Shown piece by piece: positions 34,507 through 42,896 of a stretch of DNA of 64,000 nucleotides. The DNA comes from Spirosoma sp. SC4-14. GTDB lineage: Bacteria; Bacteroidota; Bacteroidia; Cytophagales; Spirosomataceae. The notes beneath the pieces were generated by a model that had not been told where the DNA came from, ran no database searches, and saw only the letters and a program-made list of their open reading frames with translations. The number at the start of each line of letters is the position of its first letter. Position 1 is the first letter of the stretch. Location: the NCBI RefSeq assembly GCF_037201965.1, contig NZ_CP147518.1:6069001-6133000 (forward strand), read 5' to 3'. A program made the translations under genes and the position numbers.

Positions 34507-35595
34507 TTATCTTTTCCGAAAAACACGTTTCAATTTATCTTTCAGTCCCGGCGAATCTTCTTTACCGACTTTCCCGATCAAAAAACCATAGGGCTTCAGT
34601 GGCTCCACGTGGTCGCAGATGATTTTCACAATGCCAAGTACAGGTAGAGCCAGAATCATGCCCGGTATGCCCCAAACGGCTTCGCCAACCACAATAATCA
34701 GAATTGTAAACAGCGGATTGATGCTAACTTCGGTGCCAACAACAAGTGGTTCGAGCAGGTAGGTTTGCGTAAACTGAACAATACCATATACCAGTAGAAT
34801 ACCCAGCATCATTTGTCCATCTCCGCCCTGAGCCATTGTCACCAGAACTGTAATGAGCGTTCCGGTCAAATTGCCAACAAAGGGAATTGTTTCGAGCAAG
34901 CCACACAAAACGGCCAGAAATATGGCCTGTTTAACGCCAACAATGCTAAATCCGATGCCATACATAACCCAGAGCATAACGATCATAGCGGCCAGGCCGG
35001 TCAGATACTGCCGGGCCACCCTGCTGCTTTCATAGATAACCCGACGGGTTTCGGGCTGAGCATTGGCCGGAACCAGCTTTAGCAGAAACTGTTTAAAATG
35101 GTGTCGAAAATAAAGAAACAGAAACGCATACACGAGTATCAGCACGAGATCGACAGCGATACTGAGTATCGAATTGATACTTTTGGCCACAATAGCCGAA
35201 AGTTGACCTGCCCCCGACGCTTGCTGTTCTTCAATAAACGTCTTCTGCTGTTGGGCACTGATGCCCAACTTACTGCTCACAAACTGCTTCAACTGACCAA
35301 TCATTTCCGTTATACGCTGTTCAATACCGGCCAGGTCATGAACCAGATCCGACGATTGCCATTTCAGCAACAGAACAAGCCCCGCGCCTATCACCAGCAG
35401 TAACGTGAGACAAAGTAGCGCAGCCAGAGCCCGGCCGATGCCTTTCGTTTCCAGCCACAGGCTTACCGGAAAAAAAAGCATCGCCAACAGGCCCCCAATC
35501 GTAAGCGGCACCAGAATGGATCGAGTAAAATACAACCCGCCAAACAACAGAAAAAGAAACAACAGAAACCGGGTAGGCTTTAGTAGTACCTGCAT
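34507..35595 (-). CDS. AI-2E family transporter
   Basis: Inner-membrane protein of 362 aa with about eight transmembrane helices (for example FLLFLFLLFGGLYFT, LAALLCLTLLLVIGAGLVLLL, SIAVDLVLILVYAFLFLYF, FLAVLCGLLETIPFVGNLTG). The C-terminal half carries the conserved PFVGNLTG and LEPLVVGTEVSINPL blocks of the AI-2E/PerM family. Members move small molecules or act as Na+/H+ antiporters; autoinducer-2 export is not implied. It is first in a two-gene unit with the desaturase-like gene. Confidence 0.88.
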   Translation of the reverse strand: MQVLLKPTRFLLFLFLLFGGLYFTRSILVPLTIGGLLAMLFFPVSLWLETKGIGRALAALLCLTLLLVIGAGLVLLLKWQSSDLVHDLAGIEQRITEMIGQLKQFVSSKLGISAQQQKTFIEEQQASGAGQLSAIVAKSINSILSIAVDLVLILVYAFLFLYFRHHFKQFLLKLVPANAQPETRRVIYESSRVARQYLTGLAAMIVMLWVMYGIGFSIVGVKQAIFLAVLCGLLETIPFVGNLTGTLITVLVTMAQGGDGQMMLGILLVYGIVQFTQTYLLEPLVVGTEVSINPLFTILIIVVGEAVWGIPGMILALPVLGIVKIICDHVEPLKPYGFLIGKVGKEDSPGLKDKLKRVFRKR

Positions 35596-35845
35596 GAAAC
35601 GATCACAAAAGATAAAACGGCAACTTCATGATCAGTAAACTCTCGGAGGAGCTACCTGCCTGAAATCAACCAAAAATCTTACTGAACGCCCCCTGAGAAA
35701 ATTTGAATTTGCCCGTAGATGTATATAGGCCTTATGCCAGAAATGAAAGTAATAAAGCTACAGAGCGAATCTTTTGAGCGAAGAACAGGCCACCCTTTTG
35801 CGGCCCGAAGCAGGTTTATTGAGCTATACGTATGTACCTGTCAGC

Positions 35846-36202
35846 TCAGCGTAGATTGACCATTTCGGCCGATACGCAGCAATCTGAAGCTATAGCTTTG
35901 GCAAAAGGCAGATGTCCTTTAGGAACCATCAGGTACAATTGCCCACCCTGAATGGCAGCCAGACGACCCAGAAGCTTCAATTTAGACCTGAGACGATTCG
36001 TATCGTCGGTTTTAAGAACAACCTCAAAATAGGATTTCTGGCCAAACTGCCTTCCGGTCGCATCGGGCACAAACGATTCGCCATCCTGCTGACGACCATA
36101 AGTAATTGGCTTTTCGAAACCATCGGTGTTCGCTTTTATGTGTGTAAAACCATGTGCCTTTGCCCAGTCTGTTGCCTGGCTTATATATGTATGTTTATTC
36201 AT
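35846..36202 (-). CDS. Hypothetical protein with possible PD-(D/E)xK-like core
   Basis: Unrecognised 118-aa soluble protein. After an N-terminal helix (ATDWAKAHGFTHIKA) come FVPDATG (P46-D47) and, 13 residues later, YFEVVLK (E60, K64), then a helix and LYLMVPKGH. The order helix, PD, E-strand-K, helix, strand recalls small PD-(D/E)xK or Holliday-junction-resolvase-like folds, but the lysine spacing is not canonical. It lies 80 nt after usp2 on the same strand, so it likely belongs to that transcription unit. Function unknown; the nuclease-fold reading is tentative. Confidence 0.65.
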   Translation of the reverse strand: MNKHTYISQATDWAKAHGFTHIKANTDGFEKPITYGRQQDGESFVPDATGRQFGQKSYFEVVLKTDDTNRLRSKLKLLGRLAAIQGGQLYLMVPKGHLPFAKAIASDCCVSAEMVNLR

Positions 36203-36282
36203 GATATAATGTTTCAGTGATTATATAGTACCTTAAGTATTATATAGTTAACGATAGAAGCTAACAAACCCGTATAAGCGGC

Positions 36283-37212
36283 TCAAAGGCCAATGGTTGT
36301 AAAGCCAGAATCAGTGACCCCAAATCGCCACTGAACGGGAGTCGTGTGTTGCGATAAGCCAGAATCGGGGCGGATGAAGAGAACAGGAATCTGTGCATTG
36401 TAAACGATCTGTTGCACAAAAGTACCAATCAGGAAATCGTTGGCTGTTGCGCCTAAGCTCGCTGTAATAACCAGCATATCGGCCGACAGCTCAACACATT
36501 TGTCCAATACTGTTTCGGCAATCGACTCCGTTGGCCAAAACAAAGTTTTACTCTTAACCCCATCCTGAGCCAGCTTTCCAAGCAGTTCAGTAATCTGATC
36601 CTGCAATTGGCTGATGCTAATCACCTCATCGGGGTTCGAAAGTGCCAGAACGGTCAGTTCCGATGCATTTTTCCGGATAATTTTTCGGGCAAACTCATAT
36701 TTATCCAGCGCGCCCGGTATGGGTCGAACCGGAAACAGAATCTGCTCGAAAGTGGTCCATTTTTTGTGCGCTGGAACAGTTAGCACCGGGCAGGGAGCCG
36801 TTTTTATCATCCGATACGCATCCGAATTCAGCCGCAATGCCTGGCTATTTGCACCCACCAGAGTACCCATCACAATCAAATCGGCATGTATGCTCTGCGC
36901 AGCCGCCATCACCTCGTCAGAATAAGTACCTACCCGAAAGCTGCTTGAACAATTAACCGGATATTCCTGCGCTGTCAGCATGGCCAGCATTTGAATCAGG
37001 CTTGCCCCCTGCTGAGTCAGATGCGACTTCGATAAATCGGGCAAGTCGTCGGGAGCTAGTGGTTTTAATGTATCAGGATTCAGAACATATACCAGATGCA
37101 AATGAACTTTCTGCTGTTGCTCACTGAGCCTGACGGCAACATCCAGCGCATTGAGCGAAGGTTCCGTAAAATCTACGGGAATGAGTATAGTGGCAAGATT
37201 CTGTACATCCAT
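36283..37212 (-). CDS. Double universal stress protein (UspA-type), second copy
   Basis: Cytosolic 309-aa protein with two tandem Usp domains, paralogous to the protein at 31272-32219 (shared block ILFPVRPxPGALDKYEFARKIIRKN). Domain one has ILIPVDFTEPSLNALDVAVRL and a loop GTLVGANSQALRLNSDAYR with TAPCPVLTVP. The second Gly of the classical G-2x-G motif is replaced, so ATP binding may differ. It is preceded by a four-unit 11-bp operator-like array, mirrored by a second array serving the divergent gene at 37547. Confidence 0.9.
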   Translation of the reverse strand: MDVQNLATILIPVDFTEPSLNALDVAVRLSEQQQKVHLHLVYVLNPDTLKPLAPDDLPDLSKSHLTQQGASLIQMLAMLTAQEYPVNCSSSFRVGTYSDEVMAAAQSIHADLIVMGTLVGANSQALRLNSDAYRMIKTAPCPVLTVPAHKKWTTFEQILFPVRPIPGALDKYEFARKIIRKNASELTVLALSNPDEVISISQLQDQITELLGKLAQDGVKSKTLFWPTESIAETVLDKCVELSADMLVITASLGATANDFLIGTFVQQIVYNAQIPVLFIRPDSGLSQHTTPVQWRFGVTDSGFTTIGL

Positions 37213-37223
37213 ATGCTTTTTAC

Positions 37224-37231
37224 CAAAGCTA
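37224..37231 (-). promoter_or_regulatory. Candidate -7 box of usp2
   Basis: On the minus strand this reads TAGCTTTG, an exact TAnnTTTG. It lies 11 nt before the start codon, implying a very short leader, and 45 nt downstream of the 11-bp array. Confidence 0.45.
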
Positions 37232-37275
37232 ACGCTATAGTTAGGTGGGACTGAAAACGAAAGAAATACAGATTG

Positions 37276-37319
37276 CTTAACAGAAACTTAACCAATCCTT
37301 AGAATTCACTTAGAATTTG
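37276..37319 (-). promoter_or_regulatory. Four-unit 11-bp operator array upstream of usp2
   Basis: Four contiguous 11-bp units starting at 37276, 37287, 37298 and 37309 on the plus strand, heads CTTAA, CTTAA, CTTAG, CTTAG, all exact. It ends 64 nt from the usp2 start. Relative to the gene the polarity is the same as in the other three arrays. Confidence 0.78.
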
Positions 37320-37427
37320 CGCCTTCTGCCCTCGAAAGGCCCCTTATCCTTCCCGTTTCAAGCAACAGCAAACAATTCATTCAGCCAAAAATCCGAACAG
37401 CAGCATTGCCATTTAGGCATTGTATTC

Positions 37428-37471
37428 TAAACTCTAAGCGAATTCTAATCTATCGTTAAGCCGCCACTAAG
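37428..37471 (+). promoter_or_regulatory. Four-unit 11-bp operator array upstream of the 37547 gene
   Basis: Units read on the minus strand from 37471, 37460, 37449 and 37438 with heads CTTAG, CTTAA, ATTAG, CTTAG. The array ends 76 nt before the start at 37547. It is the mirror image of the usp2 array, 108 nt away, so the two divergent genes each have their own correctly oriented array. Confidence 0.75.
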
Positions 37472-37546
37472 CTGCTGAATGTTTATTGGAGACTATCAGT
37501 AGATGGTGGATGGCCGACTCAATTTCTGCCCTAAACTCGTACAACT

Positions 37547-38125
37547 ATGACTACAGAACATCCAACTAAACAGCATTCGAAAATGAGCTGGTATCAAAAT
37601 CCAGCCGTATTATATAGTGTTATCGTCCTGCTCCTGGCGGGTGTGGTTTATTTAATTGTTCAAAATTGGCAATTGGAGCACAAGACCAGTCAGGAGCGGA
37701 GTATATTACACACAAAAGTCCGGCAAAATCAACTGGCTAACGACCGGCAGCAACTGACGCTGACCATGAAGGCGTTCGTTTGGGCAGTTCGCAATGCCAT
37801 GCTACAGAACAAAACAGGCGAGATTAACGAATATTTCAACACACTGGTAAAAAACCGGGGAGTGAAAGAAGTGTTGTTGGTGGATTCGGCCGGAAAAATC
37901 ATGATTTCGACCAATAAGAAAAACCAGGATATGCCGTTCACGAATCGGTTTCCGGCCTATCTGCTTCAAAAGCAGGACATTTATTTTAACAACAAAATGC
38001 CCTACGAATTATCGGCGCCCGTCACGGCTCCCAACAAGCGCCTGGGTACGCTGGTCATGTTCTATACCCCCGCAACCATTCTGCCCGATTCGCTGGCAAT
38101 TTCAACCGCAAGCAAAAGTCAATAG
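37547..38125 (+). CDS. Single-pass membrane protein with sensor-like periplasmic domain
   Basis: Unrecognised 192-aa protein. One transmembrane helix (about 21-41, PAVLYSVIVLLLAGVVYLIV) is followed by a coiled segment and then about 110 aa with VKEVLLVDSAGKIMISTNKK and APNKRLGTLVMFY, which resemble a PAS/Cache-type extracytoplasmic sensor fold. No kinase, HAMP, cyclase or methyl-accepting domain follows, so it is a sensor without output. It is divergent from usp2, with mirrored operator arrays between them, and so likely shares the regulon. Confidence 0.72.
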   Translation: MTTEHPTKQHSKMSWYQNPAVLYSVIVLLLAGVVYLIVQNWQLEHKTSQERSILHTKVRQNQLANDRQQLTLTMKAFVWAVRNAMLQNKTGEINEYFNTLVKNRGVKEVLLVDSAGKIMISTNKKNQDMPFTNRFPAYLLQKQDIYFNNKMPYELSAPVTAPNKRLGTLVMFYTPATILPDSLAISTASKSQ

Positions 38126-38228
38126 TTGGCCACATCGCCCCGAAAGAGCCAATAATTCAGTAGGCTCTCTGCGTCTCCGCTTCGGCAGGTCGATGTAGCC
38201 AGCTAAAATTAGACTACTGGTTGTCAGC

Positions 38229-38477
38229 CTATTGCTTATAGTCGAAATCGTGCGGATGAACATATACATGCTCCCCATCTGCCAACCGAACCAGTTGCCA
38301 GGCGGGTCCGCTTCCAAATTGCTCATTATGAAACCATACAGTTTCTCCCTTCTGAATCAATCCACAAATGTGCTTCGTTGGATCAGCGGGATCACGTACC
38401 CATTCGGTATTCTGAATAGCCTGGCCAGGGCGGTCAAATTCGTCTACGGCTAATGATGTCTGCTCTTTCATAGTCAT
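38229..38477 (-). CDS. Hypothetical 82-aa protein
   Basis: Unrecognised small soluble protein, 82 aa, starting at 38477 or at an internal Met two codons later. Trp- and His-rich stretches (TEWVRDPADPTKHICGLI, ETVWFHNEQFGSGPAWQLV, EHVYVHPHDFDYKQ) suggest a compact beta fold. It is convergent with the single-pass protein gene. The operator-like array 106 nt upstream ties it to the stress cluster, which supports it being a real gene. Confidence 0.65.
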   Translation of the reverse strand: MTMKEQTSLAVDEFDRPGQAIQNTEWVRDPADPTKHICGLIQKGETVWFHNEQFGSGPAWQLVRLADGEHVYVHPHDFDYKQ

Positions 38478-38582
38478 GATCGATTCGATTTATTCGTTAG
38501 CTCAATACCTTAGGCCAGAAAAGCCTATCTTTATATAACGCTGATAAAACCAGCCAACGTGCCCACAAATACAATCTTTTAT

Positions 38583-38626
38583 CTTAGTATAAGCTTAAGC
38601 TTATCTTAGAAACTCCTTAAAACAAG
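38583..38626 (-). promoter_or_regulatory. Four-unit 11-bp operator array upstream of the 82-aa gene
   Basis: Four contiguous units starting at 38583, 38594, 38605 and 38616, heads CTTAG, CTTAA, CTTAG, CTTAA, all exact. It lies 106 nt from the start at 38477, farther than the other arrays, implying a longer leader or an earlier start. Confidence 0.75.
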
Positions 38627-38662
38627 CAATCCACCTTATCTAATCATTTGATTTTCAAACAC

Positions 38663-38693
38663 AAACGGCTTCAAGATACTCCCGAAGCCGTTT
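38663..38693 (-). terminator. Terminator of the large T9SS gene
   Basis: Perfect 10-bp stem aaacggcttc/gaagccgttt, arms 38663-38672 and 38684-38693, 25 nt beyond the minus-strand stop codon. It is GC-rich with flanking A/T. Confidence 0.8.
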
Positions 38694-38718
38694 CTACCCT
38701 TACTTAATTCTTTATCAG

Positions 38719-41649
38719 TTACTGCTTCATAATCTTAACCGTTCGGGCCTGCTGATTGGTAGTCGCCCGCAACAGCAACAGCCGTACTCCAGTCTGCTCT
38801 AAACTAAACACCTGCTCATCGTGTGCGCCCGCCGATTCCAGACGACGACGCTCTACCAACCGGCCATTCACATCACTCAACTCCAGCTCAACAGCCTGCC
38901 CTTCTACTCCCTCGATCAATACCCGAACCTGCTCGCCTGCCGGATTGCCCAGTACCGTTATCGTCAGGTTCGACGACTCCTCAGCTACACCAACCCTTGC
39001 CCGACCACAGGCCGCTTTCAGATCCCAACTGTAGCTGACCTGAGAGCCACTCTGACGGGCCATCAGCATAAAGGGTTGTACATCGCTGGCTGTGCGGCTT
39101 TCTTTATCGACAAACTGGTTGGGGTTGGTGGTCCAGTCGGTGATGCCAGCCGCCCGGAACTCAATCGGCGAGCCGTCGCCACCGCTGGTGTTGAAGGTGA
39201 TAGCCCCGGTCTGGCAGTTGTAGGTGGGGGCTAACAAAGCCAATGAGCCGCCAGTGGGCGGTTTAGGGTTACTACAATAAGCCCCAAAATCAAACGTATA
39301 ACTAGCCGTTTGCCCGCTCTGGGTAGCCTGAATCCAAATCGGTTTGGGGTCGTTGCGTAGGCCCTGCTCAACGGTACCAAAGTTGTCGGTTACTGAAGCA
39401 CGGGTGATACCGGGAGCGGTGTAGGTAATGAGCGTTCCATCGCCACCGCTGGTATTGAAGGTAATAGCCCCCGTCTGGCAGTTGTAGGTAGGCTGGGTGA
39501 GCGTTAGGGCATTATTCGATGACTCAACGACTACAATCCTGAAGGAGGTTTTTAACGTATCACAATACCCGTTTGTGGCCGCAATGTTTATGATATATGT
39601 ACCTGGGGCAGCAGACGTTTTACCATAGAATTTTACTACTAATCCATTTGGCCCTCCTGAACCATCACCTGACCCAGCGGTAGAATAAGTAATTCCCTCA
39701 GGCATTCCTGAAGCTGTAAACCAATAATGATTCAAGTATGAGTACTTGTAAATACTAAAGTTAGGGTCTTTAAAATAATTCGTTAGTTCATACGATTCCA
39801 GAGTTTGTCCTGTTTTTACTGTTAGATCTGGGATGAGAGACACTTCCAGTGATTTAAAAATCTGTATGCCAGGACAGTATTGTTTCAGGTCAAGTGAGTA
39901 AGTAGTGGTGTAGCCACTTTGGGTTGCTTGAATTGATAGCGGCACATTGATATCAATGCACTTAAAGATGTCCACCGTATTACTGGCAGGAGACGCCAGT
40001 TCAACTCCGGGTATAGCATAACTGATCGGTGAGCCATCGCCACCACTGGTATTGATAACAAGTGTAGCCCCCAAAGCACTACCGCACGTAACGCTGGGAG
40101 CCACTATCTGTAATGGATTAGCTGGTGGGTTACTACAATAAGCCCCAAAATCAAACGTATAGCTCACCGTACGTCCGCTCTGGGTAGCCTGGATCAGAAT
40201 CGGTTTAGGATCGTTGCGCAGCCCCTGCTCAACGGTACCAAAGTTGTCGGTTACTGAAGCACGGGTAATCCCCGGAGCGGTGTAGGTAATTGGCGAACCA
40301 TCGCCACCGGTTGTGTTGAAAGTGATCGCACCCGTCTGGCAGTTGTAGGTGGGCTGAGTGAGTGTCAGCGCATTTCCCTGATTCAGTAACTTAACGATCC
40401 AAGTGGCTGGCGTAGCTTGTTTACGTCCTTTCACATCTCCGTCATTAGACTCAGTAATCCCAACCATTAACAGGCCATCCGTAGTAGGCAAAACTGCAGG
40501 CTGAAAACTATAGTCATGCCCAGAGCCACCTAAAACCTTACTCCAAAGACGTTCTCCCTGCTCAGAGAATCCAGTTAGCCGAATATCTCCATTGTTGCTG
40601 TCCTGTGGGGTATCGTTTCCGACAACATAAGAAGCAGGTCTAGCTTGTTGAGGCACTGCAACAATAGTAGCTAAGGAGTTAAAGGCCGGATAAGGAACCT
40701 GCACAGGACTACCTATAGGATCTCCCTGTGCATTAATTCGAAAAGTAGAGGGTTCACCGGAGCTAGACGTATTTGGCCACTCAGACCCTGTTAACCAATA
40801 TGACTCGGTGTTTGAGTATGACAAATCAGCAGAGACATCATTGAAATTATTCACTTGTCCGTACCGCTTCTGCCATACTACACTTCCATCTCCCGTTAAT
40901 TTAGCAACCCAGCCTCGGAGTGTATTATTGTCGGTTGTCGGATTGGCTGTACCGGTTAATAAGAGCCCTCCATCAGATGTACTGATTGCCTTGCTAACAT
41001 TAATACCATTTACACCGTTGTTAGATCCATCATCAGTACTAAACTTCAGTTCTTTCTCCCATAAAAAATCGCCTGTTTTGCCGATTTTCGCGATAATCAC
41101 AGATGCTCTATCTTGGGTACTAATGGTCTGATCATAACGAGTCGCGAAAGCAAAGGTTCCACCATCTGAACTACCAACTATATTACTAAACCCGTACTGG
41201 TATTGTGTTGATTGAGAAAAGTTCAAACCCGTAATCCAAATTAATTCACCTGTCAGGTTTCTTTTCTGTAAGGTCCACCGCTGATTATCTAATACAGCAA
41301 TAACTATTGCATTATCAGCAGTAGCAACCGGGCTTACGGCTGACAATGCCTCAATAGTGTTTCCTGTAGTCGAAACGCTGGTAATAGGAACATCGCTTAT
41401 CACCTCTCCTGCGGTTGTAAGCCACAACAGCCGCCGATCTGCCGTCACTACTGAATATCCACCAGCGCCATTTTTTACGATAGCAGTTCTACCGTAAACT
41501 GCTCCTGGAATAGGCGATTCAATCACCCGTTGCCATTGAATAACTGGCGGCTGCACGGTTTGTGCCCGTAGCTGAGTAAACCCCAGAAGGGTGAGCCAGA
41601 ACACCCAGAAAACTAAACCCTCATGTTGATTTTTGTACTTGTTTCTCAT
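38719..41649 (-). CDS. Large T9SS-secreted protein with internal repeats
   Basis: Secreted protein of 976 aa. Signal peptide (about 1-29, ending QLRAQ), a first part (about 35-415) resembling a quinoprotein/WD-like propeller (repeated blades such as SSDGGTFAFATRYD, TSDGGLLLTGTANP and TDGLLMVGITESNDG), then four copies of an 85-aa Ig-like repeat with consensus TYNCQTGAITFNTSGGDGSP (about 426-508, 510-596, 713-795 and 800-885), interrupted at about 600-705 by a cadherin-like segment. The last 80 aa (LGNPAGEQVRVLIEG onward) are a T9SS sorting domain. Copies one and three are nearly identical in DNA. Adhesin or matrix role inferred. Confidence 0.87.
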   Translation of the reverse strand: MRNKYKNQHEGLVFWVFWLTLLGFTQLRAQTVQPPVIQWQRVIESPIPGAVYGRTAIVKNGAGGYSVVTADRRLLWLTTAGEVISDVPITSVSTTGNTIEALSAVSPVATADNAIVIAVLDNQRWTLQKRNLTGELIWITGLNFSQSTQYQYGFSNIVGSSDGGTFAFATRYDQTISTQDRASVIIAKIGKTGDFLWEKELKFSTDDGSNNGVNGINVSKAISTSDGGLLLTGTANPTTDNNTLRGWVAKLTGDGSVVWQKRYGQVNNFNDVSADLSYSNTESYWLTGSEWPNTSSSGEPSTFRINAQGDPIGSPVQVPYPAFNSLATIVAVPQQARPASYVVGNDTPQDSNNGDIRLTGFSEQGERLWSKVLGGSGHDYSFQPAVLPTTDGLLMVGITESNDGDVKGRKQATPATWIVKLLNQGNALTLTQPTYNCQTGAITFNTTGGDGSPITYTAPGITRASVTDNFGTVEQGLRNDPKPILIQATQSGRTVSYTFDFGAYCSNPPANPLQIVAPSVTCGSALGATLVINTSGGDGSPISYAIPGVELASPASNTVDIFKCIDINVPLSIQATQSGYTTTYSLDLKQYCPGIQIFKSLEVSLIPDLTVKTGQTLESYELTNYFKDPNFSIYKYSYLNHYWFTASGMPEGITYSTAGSGDGSGGPNGLVVKFYGKTSAAPGTYIINIAATNGYCDTLKTSFRIVVVESSNNALTLTQPTYNCQTGAITFNTSGGDGTLITYTAPGITRASVTDNFGTVEQGLRNDPKPIWIQATQSGQTASYTFDFGAYCSNPKPPTGGSLALLAPTYNCQTGAITFNTSGGDGSPIEFRAAGITDWTTNPNQFVDKESRTASDVQPFMLMARQSGSQVSYSWDLKAACGRARVGVAEESSNLTITVLGNPAGEQVRVLIEGVEGQAVELELSDVNGRLVERRRLESAGAHDEQVFSLEQTGVRLLLLRATTNQQARTVKIMKQ
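39266..39513 (-). repeat. Intragenic direct repeat, copy B (248 bp)
   Basis: This encodes the third Ig-like repeat of the T9SS protein. It matches 40127-40374 almost base for base with the same length; the offset is 861 bp (287 codons), pointing to recent duplication or gene conversion. Confidence 0.85.
40127..40374 (-). repeat. Intragenic direct repeat, copy A (248 bp)
   Basis: This encodes the first Ig-like repeat. It is nearly identical to 39266-39513, while repeats two and four of the same protein have diverged. Confidence 0.85.
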
Positions 41650-42067
41650 GAATTCTGTATTAACAGGTTAAACGTATGGTAAACGACACTACAATTGTAA
41701 GCTATCCTGAACATGACTTTTACAAACTAACCGTGGCCCGTTTTTTTGCGTAAGCCATGCTGAAATAAGTGATAAAATATATGCTTAAGTATAAACACTC
41801 CCCTTCTCAATTATAAACTTTAAAGCTAAAAAAAACACACTTATAATAGAAAAACTATTCCACAAAAAGAATACAAAAAAAACAATAGCATTGACATCCA
41901 GACACACCGCAGCTCAATAAATAGGACCCACCACTAAAAGGTGAATGAATTTTGCCACTTTCCAGAAAAGTTTGCCCAGGGCCTATTACGCGCAAAAGGC
42001 GCAAAGACCACCAGCCTCTTGCCGGGATCTTTGCGCCCTTGCGCGTTCATTTTGGTGTACTAATCGT
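41650..42067. other. A/T-rich intergenic region
   Basis: A 418-nt gap between the start of the T9SS gene and the end of the methyltransferase gene (both minus strand). It is unusually A/T-rich around 41760-41890. Apart from the hairpin at its right end I see no gene; it presumably contains the promoter of the large T9SS gene. Confidence 0.5.
41988..42046 (-). terminator. Hairpin after the methyltransferase gene
   Basis: Arms around acgcgcaaaaggcgcaaaga (41988-42007) and its near-complement (42028-42046), with a one-base bulge. It lies 22 nt after the minus-strand stop. Confidence 0.7.
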
Positions 42068-42763
42068 TTACCAGGCAGTTTCCATTAACTCATCGATATC
42101 GATCAACACGGGCGAGTCATAGAGTTTGCGCATCATGAACCCATGCTCTTTCAGATGCGTCAGGTTGAACTTACGAACCATACCATGATCGGGCAGCATT
42201 GGGCATTCAACGTGGTCGATCACGTAATTAGGAAAATAACTGGCTACTTCGGCGGGTGAGATACTGAACGGTGGCGTTTTCAGAATGGGGGCATATTCCA
42301 GTGTATTCAGAAAATATAACGTACCCACCGGCGACAACCACTCCAGTGTTTGCAGATACCGCATCCGCATGGGCTCGGGTAAGGCAACCAGCGACGCCCG
42401 GTCATAAACAAGATCGAACGAACCAATATCCTCGCGGTTGAGGTAAAAGAAATCCCGACACAGAATGGTGATATTGCCCGACACAAACCGGCTGCCAATC
42501 TGCCGGTAGGCCAACTGGTTTTCTTCAAAAAATTGAATGATTGCTTTTTCAACGATTTCGACACCAATAACCTGATGAGCGAACCGGCTGAAATACAGCA
42601 GATCTAATGATTTGCCACAAAGTGGTACAAGTACCGTTTTGCCTTCGAGCGCAAACGGTGGCAGGTGCTTGATGGCATAGGGATGAATGTCTTTACGGTG
42701 AAAGCTGGTGTAGTGTCCTTCCAATTCCCAGGAGTTAAACCAGAATGCTTTTTCCATGCTCAA
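42068..42763 (-). CDS. Thiopurine S-methyltransferase (TPMT)-like methyltransferase
   Basis: SAM-dependent methyltransferase of 231 aa, cytosolic. The opening FWFNSWELEGHYTSFHRKDIHP, the SAM motif VLVPLCGKSLDLLYFSR, VIGVEIVEKAIIQFF and FDLVYDRASLVALPEPMR match the TPMT family, which methylates thiols or chalcogen compounds such as selenite or tellurite. The precise substrate is unknown. The start may be at Met3 (MEKAFWF). It has no operon partner; a hairpin ends it. Confidence 0.9.
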   Translation of the reverse strand: MSMEKAFWFNSWELEGHYTSFHRKDIHPYAIKHLPPFALEGKTVLVPLCGKSLDLLYFSRFAHQVIGVEIVEKAIIQFFEENQLAYRQIGSRFVSGNITILCRDFFYLNREDIGSFDLVYDRASLVALPEPMRMRYLQTLEWLSPVGTLYFLNTLEYAPILKTPPFSISPAEVASYFPNYVIDHVECPMLPDHGMVRKFNLTHLKEHGFMMRKLYDSPVLIDIDELMETAW

Positions 42764-42896
42764 AGAGGATAAGGTGTTGTGCGATTTCGATGTGACAAAG
42801 TTCCTTATCCAATGCGGATGCTTTTAGCGCGGATTCACGGCTTTTGAAAAATGCGTAGAATCCCGTAGTGTTCACCGGAAATTCCCGGCTAATTCC

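Noticed and set aside
37276..37471. CRISPR-like repeats
   Set aside because: The units are 11 bp, contiguous and without spacers; there are no cas genes. An operator array explains them better.
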